Position numbers and translations under genes: made by a program
In this document: positions 58,215-64,000 of the stretch, one piece after another
Layout of the letters: each line of letters starts with the position of its first letter
How positions within the stretch are numbered: position 1 is the first letter of the stretch
From: an uncultured Prevotella sp.
GTDB taxonomy: Bacteria > Bacteroidota > Bacteroidia > Bacteroidales > Bacteroidaceae
NCBI GenBank assembly: GCA_944321295.1
Contig: CALUKU010000002.1
Coordinates: 62,001 to 126,000, forward strand
Direction of reading: 5' to 3'
Length of the DNA stretch: 64,000 nucleotides
Notes under the pieces: generated by a model
Seen by the model: only the letters and a program-made list of their open reading frames with translations
Told to the model about the DNA's origin: nothing
Database searches by the model: none

Positions 58215-59123
58215 TTACTCCGCCGCCACTTTCCTGTATTCGTTGGGCGTCATGCCCGTGCTGCGCTTGAAGTAGCGGTTGAAGTGCTGCGAGTATTGGA
58301 AGCCCAGGCCGTAGCTGATCTCGCTTACGGTCTTCGTGGTGCCCAGCAGCTCGTCCTTTGCCAGGTCGATTATCTTTGTCTGGATGTACTCCTGCGGCGT
58401 GCGTCCGGTTTCCTTCTTCACGAGGTCGCCGAAGTAGTTGGGCGACAGGAAGCACTTCTCGGCGAAGTATCTTACCGACGGCAGGCCCTGCACGGCGGCC
58501 GTGTTGCCCTGGAAATACTTGTCGAGCTCTTCCTCGAACTTTGACAGCACGTCCATGTTGGCCGTCTTGCGGGTGATGAACTGGCGCTCGTAGAACCTCA
58601 TGCAGTAGTCAAGCAGCAGCTCTATGTTGCGGCAGATGAGCTTCTTGCTGTGCCCGTCGATGGGCCGCTCAATCTCTATGCGTATCTTCTCGAGGCAGTC
58701 GCGGTAGATGGCTTTCTCTTGTTCCGACAGGTGTAGGGCCTCGCGCGACGTGTAGGCGAAAAAGGAGTATTGCTTTATTCCCTGCCCGAGCGACGTGCCG
58801 CGGATGAGGTCGGGGTGGAACAGCAGGCCCTGCGACCGGGGCTTGAAGTCGGGGCGGAACTTCACCTTGACCACCTGTCCCGGGGCGAAGCTCGTCACCG
58901 TGCCCTCCTGGTAGTCGTAAGGCATGCGCCCGTAGGTTATGTCGCCGCAGTAGGTCTGCTTCAGGAACAGCGCGTAGACGCCGTACTGGTAGGCCACTTC
59001 GCCGCTGAACGGGAATTGCTTTACGTTGTCCTCGTTGATGACCGTCACCAGCGGGTGGCGTGTCTCAATGCCCATCGCGCGGTTGTAGTCGTCAATCGAG
59101 TCAATTCTGAATGTCGTTTCCAT
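58215..59123 (-). CDS. AraC family transcriptional regulator 2
   Basis: A 302-residue paralogue of the neighbouring regulator, with the N-terminal METRHPLVTVINEDNVKQFP-like sensor part (FHPDLIRGTSLGQGIKQYSF shared in pattern with the other) and a C-terminal AraC DNA-binding domain (TPQEYIQTKIIDLAKDELLG, ISYGLGFQYSQHFNRYFKRS). Both probably descend from a local duplication. Upstream are three promoter-bearing 66-70 bp tandem repeats. Possible targets include the acetylxylan esterase; none is proven. Confidence 0.92.
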   Translation of the reverse strand: METTFRIDSIDDYNRAMGIETRHPLVTVINEDNVKQFPFSGEVAYQYGVYALFLKQTYCGDITYGRMPYDYQEGTVTSFAPGQVVKVKFRPDFKPRSQGLLFHPDLIRGTSLGQGIKQYSFFAYTSREALHLSEQEKAIYRDCLEKIRIEIERPIDGHSKKLICRNIELLLDYCMRFYERQFITRKTANMDVLSKFEEELDKYFQGNTAAVQGLPSVRYFAEKCFLSPNYFGDLVKKETGRTPQEYIQTKIIDLAKDELLGTTKTVSEISYGLGFQYSQHFNRYFKRSTGMTPNEYRKVAAE

Positions 59124-59147
59124 GCGTATTTCCTCCTGTTTTTTACA

Positions 59148-59349
59148 TATGCAAAGAAAGATAATGCAAACGAGCGGAAAGTGAGCTTGCTCACAATTTC
59201 CCGAGTGCAGCTTATCTTATGCAAAGATAATGCAAACGAGCGGAAAGAAAGTTTACTTTCAATTTCCCGAGTGCAGCTTATCTTATGCAAAGATAATGCA
59301 AACGAGCGGAAAGAAAGTTTACTTTCAATTTCCCGAGTGCAGCTTATCT
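59148..59349. repeat. Three tandem 66-70 bp repeats, each an imperfect palindrome with a -7 box
   Basis: Copies at 59148-59217 (70 bp), 59218-59283 and 59284-59349 (66 bp), plus a short fourth start at 59350. Each reads TATGCAAAGATAATGCAAAC, GAGCGGAAAG, a central palindrome, then AATTTCCCGAGTGCAGCTTA. Copies 2 and 3 have the palindrome GAAAGTTTACTTTC; copy 1 has GTGAGCTTGCTCAC, so both arms changed together. On the minus strand copies 2 and 3 end in TTATCTTTGCATA, a TAnnTTTG promoter facing AraC gene 2. Confidence 0.9.
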
Positions 59350-59479
59350 TATGCAAAGATACGTTTTATCCGCCGAAAGCCGTGTGCATCTTTTACAGAT
59401 TTTGTTATCCTTATTACTTTTTCAGGCTTGCCGCCGGGCCGTCCGTGGCAAGCCTGTAACTGTTTGATAATCAGCGGCT

Positions 59480-59560
59480 ACGCCGAAGGCCGTCTTTTAG
59501 CGTGTAAAAGACGGCCTTTTTGCGTGCGATTGACGGCCTTCGGGAGGGCGAAAGACGGAG
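59480..59560. repeat. AAGGCCGTCTTTT palindrome cluster
   Basis: GCCGAAGGCCGTCTTTTAGC, GTAAAAGACGGCCTTTTTGC and TGACGGCCTTCGGGAGGGCG form hairpins with GGCCGTC/GACGGCC arms; a variant of the GGCCGCCTTT family. The surrounding gap (59350-59977) shows no gene. Confidence 0.65.
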
Positions 59561-59636
59561 ATTTGCGGTTCATTCGCAAATCTGTTGGATGTAAATTCAC
59601 TCTTACATTCAAATAACAATAAAAGGCGCAGAACTT

Positions 59637-59749
59637 TGTAGGTACATAATTTATTATGTCCGCACGTTTCGAAGAAACGTATTTTAGTAGTGACACTCTA
59701 AGGATACGCCCCTCCGTGGCGTGCGGACATAATAAATTATGTACTTACT
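59637..59749. mobile_element. MITE-like GACATAAT element, copy D
   Basis: TGTAGGTACATAATTTATTA ... TAATAAATTATGTACTTACT. GTACATAAT replaces GGACATAAT in both ends at once (matching changes on both arms). Internal hairpins CGTTTCGAAGAAACG and CGCCCCTCCGTGGCG. Confidence 0.78.
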
Positions 59750-59879
59750 TTAAGGATGCGTTATTTAGCCCGTGACAGCCCATAAGCGTATCATATGCAT
59801 CCAAAAGGTTTGCGGATGAACCGAGATTTGCGGATGAACCAGTTATTGAAGTTAAAGAAGTTAGAGGTAAATGCCTGGT

Positions 59880-59976
59880 AAATTAAAAATGAACAATGAA
59901 TAATGAAAAATGCGATGGTCTTGAAAGTTGTTTATTTTCGGTTTTACCTTTTTACTTTTTTACCCTTTTACCTTTC
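59880..59976. repeat. AATTAAAAATGAACAATGAA and TTTTACCTTTTTACTTTTTT tracts
   Basis: Two families adjoin in front of the RluA-like gene stop: the AT-rich units then TTTACCTTTTTACTTTTTTA. Short, but it brings the GTAAAAAGG family to a third locus. Confidence 0.55.
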
Positions 59977-59977
59977 C

Positions 59978-61600
59978 TCAGAACTCCGCCCGCCGCTCGA
60001 ATTTCATCCTCCTGCCCGTCACGGGGTGGGTGAACTCCAGCGCCTCGGCGTGCAGGCAGAGGCGGCCTCCGCCGCGGCCGTAGAGGCGGTCGCCGATGAT
60101 GGGGGCGGCCAGTCCGGCGGCGTGGGCGCAGTGCAGGCGCAGCTGGTGGGTGCGTCCGGTGCGCGGGAAGAGGGCCACGCGCGTCATGTTGCCCTTGGTT
60201 TCGAGTATTCGGTATTCTGTCAAGGCCTCCTTGCCGCCGCTGAAGTCCACCTTCTGGTATGGCCGGTCGAGCGGGTCGGGGCTGATGGGGAGCGATATTT
60301 CGCCGCATGTGGGGCGGCGGGGCACGCCGTCCAGCAGGGCCACGTACCGCTTGCTGACCTCCCGGCGGAGGAATTGCGCCTGCAGCTTCTTGTACGTTTC
60401 GGTGTCAAGGGCTACAACGAGCAGGCCCGACGTGTCCATGTCGAGCCGGTGAACGGGCACGGCCTGCGGCCTGTCGGGCCGCCTGAGGCGCATCTCCTCG
60501 AGCACCGACGTGCCTCCGCCCTTGCCCGGCACGCTCTTCATGCCGGCCGGCTTGCAGACCACGGCCAGCCACTCGTCTTCGTAGACAATCTCGAGCGGGC
60601 GGCTTACGGCGGCCTCATAGTCGCCCTTTTCCACCTCCAGGCCCTGCAGCATGTGGCCGAGTATGGGTAGGCACTTGCCCCGGCAGGCGGGGTAATAGTG
60701 CAGGTGGTGGCGCACTTCGCCCACGGGCGACGCGCCCCACCAGAACTCTGCCATGCACACGGGGCGCATGCCGTTTAGGTAGGCGTGCTGAAGCAGCTTG
60801 GGAGCGCAGCAGTCGCCGGCGCCCGCCGGCGGCACGCGCTGGGGCGTCGCGGCGAAGATGTCGCACAGGTCGCGCCGCTCGCCGCGGGCGTTGAGCATCG
60901 AGTATTGCGAGAAGAGCCAGTGTTGCAGCCCGTCGGACATCTGCCTGCGCCGCGCCTTCAGCGCCGAAATCTCCCGGGCGTAGGCCTCGGCCTTGGCCTC
61001 GACGGGCGCCTCCTCGTCGGCGCAACGCCTTTTCAGGCGCTTGTATTCGGCCTTCATGAACTGGCTCTCGCGCGTCATCGCCGCCTCGTCCTCGGGCGGT
61101 AGGGGCTGCGGTCCGTGCCTTCTGGCCTCGCGCTTGAGCTTGGCCTGTGCCATCAGTCGGCGGTAGGCGTCGAGCGCTTCGCGGTGTCTTTCCCTCATTT
61201 CGGCCAGCTCCTGCCTGGCGGCAAGGTATCCGTCGGAGCGCTGCAGGCTGTCGATTAGCCTGTTGACGGCCGATATCTCGGCCTCATGGGTCTTGAAGTA
61301 GCCGTCGGGAGCAGTGGCGTCGAACACCGGAGGCACGAAGAAAGCATGGTCGTTGGTGCCGCCCAGCAGTCCGGAGAACGCCGCCAGGTAACCCGTCCGG
61401 CCGTCGGCCGCCTCGACTACGAGCACCCCGAACATCTTGCCCTTGTCCGCCTCGGCGCGTAGGCGGCCGTCGCCGGCGATGTAGGCCTGCAGCTCCTCGG
61501 CCGCCATGAGGCACAAGGGATGGGGCTCGTAGCAGAAAGGGTCGTTGAACTTGGCCGGCAGTGGCAGTGCGGCGGGCAGGGGATGGCAGTGTGGAGGCAT
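59978..61600 (-). CDS. RluA family pseudouridine synthase with long N-terminal extension
   Basis: A 540-residue protein. The C-terminal ~230 residues are a standard RluA domain with the catalytic aspartate in VHRLDMDTSGLLVVAL near 387, RYVALLDG and TGRTHQLRLHCAHAAGL. The first ~300 residues are unusual: no S4 domain, a charged, helical, coiled-coil-like stretch (LAEMRERHREALDAYRRLMA, AQAKLKREARRHG) and a region with AGDCCAPKLLQHAYLNGMRP and AEFWWGASP. Long RluA-like proteins of this type are seen in other bacteria, but the extension has no assigned role. RNA target unknown. Confidence 0.85.
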   Translation of the reverse strand: MPPHCHPLPAALPLPAKFNDPFCYEPHPLCLMAAEELQAYIAGDGRLRAEADKGKMFGVLVVEAADGRTGYLAAFSGLLGGTNDHAFFVPPVFDATAPDGYFKTHEAEISAVNRLIDSLQRSDGYLAARQELAEMRERHREALDAYRRLMAQAKLKREARRHGPQPLPPEDEAAMTRESQFMKAEYKRLKRRCADEEAPVEAKAEAYAREISALKARRRQMSDGLQHWLFSQYSMLNARGERRDLCDIFAATPQRVPPAGAGDCCAPKLLQHAYLNGMRPVCMAEFWWGASPVGEVRHHLHYYPACRGKCLPILGHMLQGLEVEKGDYEAAVSRPLEIVYEDEWLAVVCKPAGMKSVPGKGGGTSVLEEMRLRRPDRPQAVPVHRLDMDTSGLLVVALDTETYKKLQAQFLRREVSKRYVALLDGVPRRPTCGEISLPISPDPLDRPYQKVDFSGGKEALTEYRILETKGNMTRVALFPRTGRTHQLRLHCAHAAGLAAPIIGDRLYGRGGGRLCLHAEALEFTHPVTGRRMKFERRAEF

Positions 61601-61615
61601 TGTTTTTTTATTAAT

Positions 61616-61755
61616 GGAGTTATCGGGAGTTATCGGGAGTTATAACTCGCTGCGCTCGTTCAGGGAGTTAACTGACATTACCTTGAAATGCTATTGTCCG
61701 TTGACTCCTGGCGGCTGACAAGCCGCCTGACTCCCGTTAACTCCTGGCAACTCCC
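61616..61755. repeat. GTTAACTCC element, copy 5
   Basis: GGAGTTATCGGGAGTTATCG, shoulder ACTCGCTGCGCTCGT, GTTAACTGACATTACC, centre, TATTGTCCGTTGACTCCTGG, shoulder GGCGGCTGACAAGCCGCC (perfect 7-bp stem), and CTGACTCCCGTTAACTCCTG. Lies between the RluA-like gene and the enolase terminator. Confidence 0.8.
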
Positions 61756-61759
61756 TCTC

Positions 61760-61804
61760 AAAACGCATAAAAGGCCGTGCATGGCACGGCCTTTTATGCG
61801 TTTT
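61760..61804 (-). terminator. Enolase terminator hairpin
   Basis: Perfect 21-bp stem AAAACGCATAAAAGGCCGTG-C / GCACGGCCTTTTATGCGTTT-T, loop ATG, 14 bp past the enolase stop. T-run on each strand. Confidence 0.85.
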
Positions 61805-61818
61805 GGATTATTGAAATA

Positions 61819-63138
<1,320 letters not shown>

Positions 63139-63176
63139 TTAAGATGTCGTAATTTATGTTCTCTCGATATCGCCTG

Positions 63177-63184
63177 CAAAGTTA
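63177..63184 (-). promoter_or_regulatory. -7 promoter box (TAACTTTG) of eno
   Basis: Minus-strand TAnnTTTG, 50 bp upstream of the start, giving a ~45-nt leader. Confidence 0.55.
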
Positions 63185-63349
63185 GTGTAAAATCGGCAAT
63201 AACGGAAACATTGCGTCGCCTTATTTCGCCCCGTTAATCTTTATTAATATATATAAGGTGTAGCGGCGGCCGCGGCGGGGCCTCGCCCGGGGCAAGGGCG
63301 TAAGCGCCGTTTGTCGTCATGACGCCATGCGCATGAACAGCGGATGAAG

Positions 63350-63450
63350 CCTCATAGGCGGCAAAACGCGCTCCGTTTTGCCGCCTTCGGCGCCGTAAAA
63401 GGCCGCATATTGCAAGGCAAAAGGCCGTCTTCGGCAAGGCGTTGGTTATC
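63350..63450. repeat. GGCGGCAAAACG / GGCCGCATATTGC palindrome cluster
   Basis: AGGCGGCAAAACGCGCTCCG, TTTTGCCGCCTTCGGCGCCG, AAAAGGCCGCATATTGCAAG and AAAAGGCCGTCTTCGGCAAG: a mixed member of the GGCCGCCTTT family between eno and upp. No gene seen in the gap 63127-63745. Confidence 0.6.
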
Positions 63451-63508
63451 AGGATGTTATGCGGATGGAAAAATGCCGGTGGATTTATGACGGCATAATA
63501 AACGGCGT

Positions 63509-63642
63509 TAACACCCGTGCGTAGGGACATAATTTATTATGTCCGCACGTTCTTAAAGAACGTATGTCATTGATTTTATGTAAGATACGCCTCTTCGCGG
63601 CATGCGGACATAATGAATTATGTCCCTACGCACGGGTGCGTT
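63509..63642. mobile_element. MITE-like GACATAAT element, copy E
   Basis: Outer ends AACACCCGTGCGTAGGGACA and TGTCCCTACGCACGGGTGCG extend the inverted repeat to over 40 bp per arm. Internal hairpins CGTTCTTAAAGAACG and CGCCTCTTCGCGG. Confidence 0.82.
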
Positions 63643-63723
63643 CTCTTGTTGCGCAGGATTTGTTGAATGTAAAATAAAATCTCGTTTCACTCGCTTTTAT
63701 TTTGCATTTCGCTCGGCTTGCGC

Positions 63724-63731
63724 TATCTTTG
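63724..63731 (+). promoter_or_regulatory. -7 promoter box (TATCTTTG) of upp
   Basis: TAnnTTTG, 14 bp upstream of the ATG. The sequence before it (TTCACTCGCTTTTATTTTGC) resembles the 59148 repeat family in its GCTCG/TTTTG elements. Confidence 0.5.
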
Positions 63732-63745
63732 CCGTCAAAAACACT

Positions 63746-64000
63746 ATGGAAATAATAGACCTTAGTAAGCACAACACTATCATCAACCAGTATATGGCCG
63801 AGATGCGCGACGCCGAATACCAGCAGAACCGCCTCTTGTTCCGCAACAACATCACGCGCGTGGGCGAGATGATGGCCTACGAGATAAGCAAGACGCTCGA
63901 CTATGAGCGGCGCGACGTAACCACGCCTCTGGGCACGGCGCAAGTCAGCGTGCCGACAGACAAGATTATCCTGGCCACGATTTTCCGCGCCGGACTGCCG
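63746..64000 (+). CDS. upp: Uracil phosphoribosyltransferase, N-terminal part (truncated by window edge)
   Basis: The first 85 codons of a PRTase that makes UMP from uracil and PRPP (pyrimidine salvage). Translation begins MEIIDLSKHNTIINQYMAEM and goes on with QNRLLFRNNITRVGEMMAYE and PTDKIILATIFRAGLP, the conserved N-terminal segment of Bacteroides Upp. The PRPP-binding loop lies beyond the window. ATG 63746 is supported by homology and a promoter box. Confidence 0.9.
   Translation, partial: MEIIDLSKHNTIINQYMAEMRDAEYQQNRLLFRNNITRVGEMMAYEISKTLDYERRDVTTPLGTAQVSVPTDKIILATIFRAGLP

Noticed and set aside
59148..59349. Possible CRISPR array (also the 85-bp units at 33841-34190)
   Set aside because: Units are contiguous with no unique spacers, and no cas gene is in the window.

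Overview
This 64 kb window is a GC-rich chromosomal segment of a member of the Bacteroidales, most likely Prevotellaceae or a close relative. Supporting signs are many TAnnTTTG -7 boxes a short distance before start codons with little Shine-Dalgarno signal, a PorZ-type type IX secretion protein with a C-terminal sorting domain, a DUF6377 regulator, a surface lipoprotein with an acidic export signal after its lipid-modified cysteine, and a Bacteroidetes-type biosynthetic arginine decarboxylase. I see no rRNA, tRNA, CRISPR array, prophage or classical insertion sequence.

Layout: 1-4.3 kb holds the leuS 3' end, a YitT-family membrane protein, the house-cleaning pyrophosphatase rdgB and porZ. 4.4-14.7 kb is a cell-envelope glycan region with five glycosyltransferases, an MsbA-like ABC exporter and an LpxL/HtrB-like acyltransferase. 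It is interrupted by nadA and by a non-coding block (10.0-10.4 kb) with clustered DnaA-box-like sites that may be a replication origin. 14.8-34 kb is mostly housekeeping: metG, a DUF6377 regulator, a LOG-family protein, an M16 peptidase, a PfkB kinase, a flavodiiron protein, a dicarboxylate/amino-acid symporter, topA-aroK, speA, argB, an ECF sigma factor with a probable anti-sigma partner, and a bile-acid-symporter-like protein. 34-40 kb has purL and a two-gene chromate transporter. From 39.8 to 51.8 kb everything is on the minus strand: murI, metF-metH (methyl branch of methionine synthesis) and the arginine run argR - GNAT - argG - DUF559 - argC - argD, then a Bax-inhibitor-like protein. 52-64 kb has a secreted carboxymuconolactone decarboxylase/cupin protein, a BspA-like LRR lipoprotein behind a ~400-nt leader, an acetylxylan esterase beside two AraC regulators, an RluA-type pseudouridine synthase, enolase and the 5' end of upp.

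The most striking feature is the intergenic DNA. Nearly every gap carries one of several short repeat families, usually as an inverted pair able to fold into a long hairpin, often starting exactly at a stop codon and sometimes supplying the last or first codons of the neighbouring gene. Four families look like dispersed elements: a 110-160 bp MITE-like element built on a GACATAAT palindrome (five copies); a ~140 bp GTTAACTCC element with two palindromic shoulders (five loci, two nearly identical in opposite orientation); a CCTCCCCTTGGGGAGG REP-like family; and a 66-bp promoter-bearing tandem repeat. The REP-like family is the best candidate for an undescribed system: a 540-bp unit inserted in the arginine operon has this palindrome as inverted ends around a small, relatively AT-rich DUF559 (PD-D/ExK-fold) gene, as if a nuclease gene and its REP-like sequences formed a mobile system analogous to, but distinct from, RAYT/REP.
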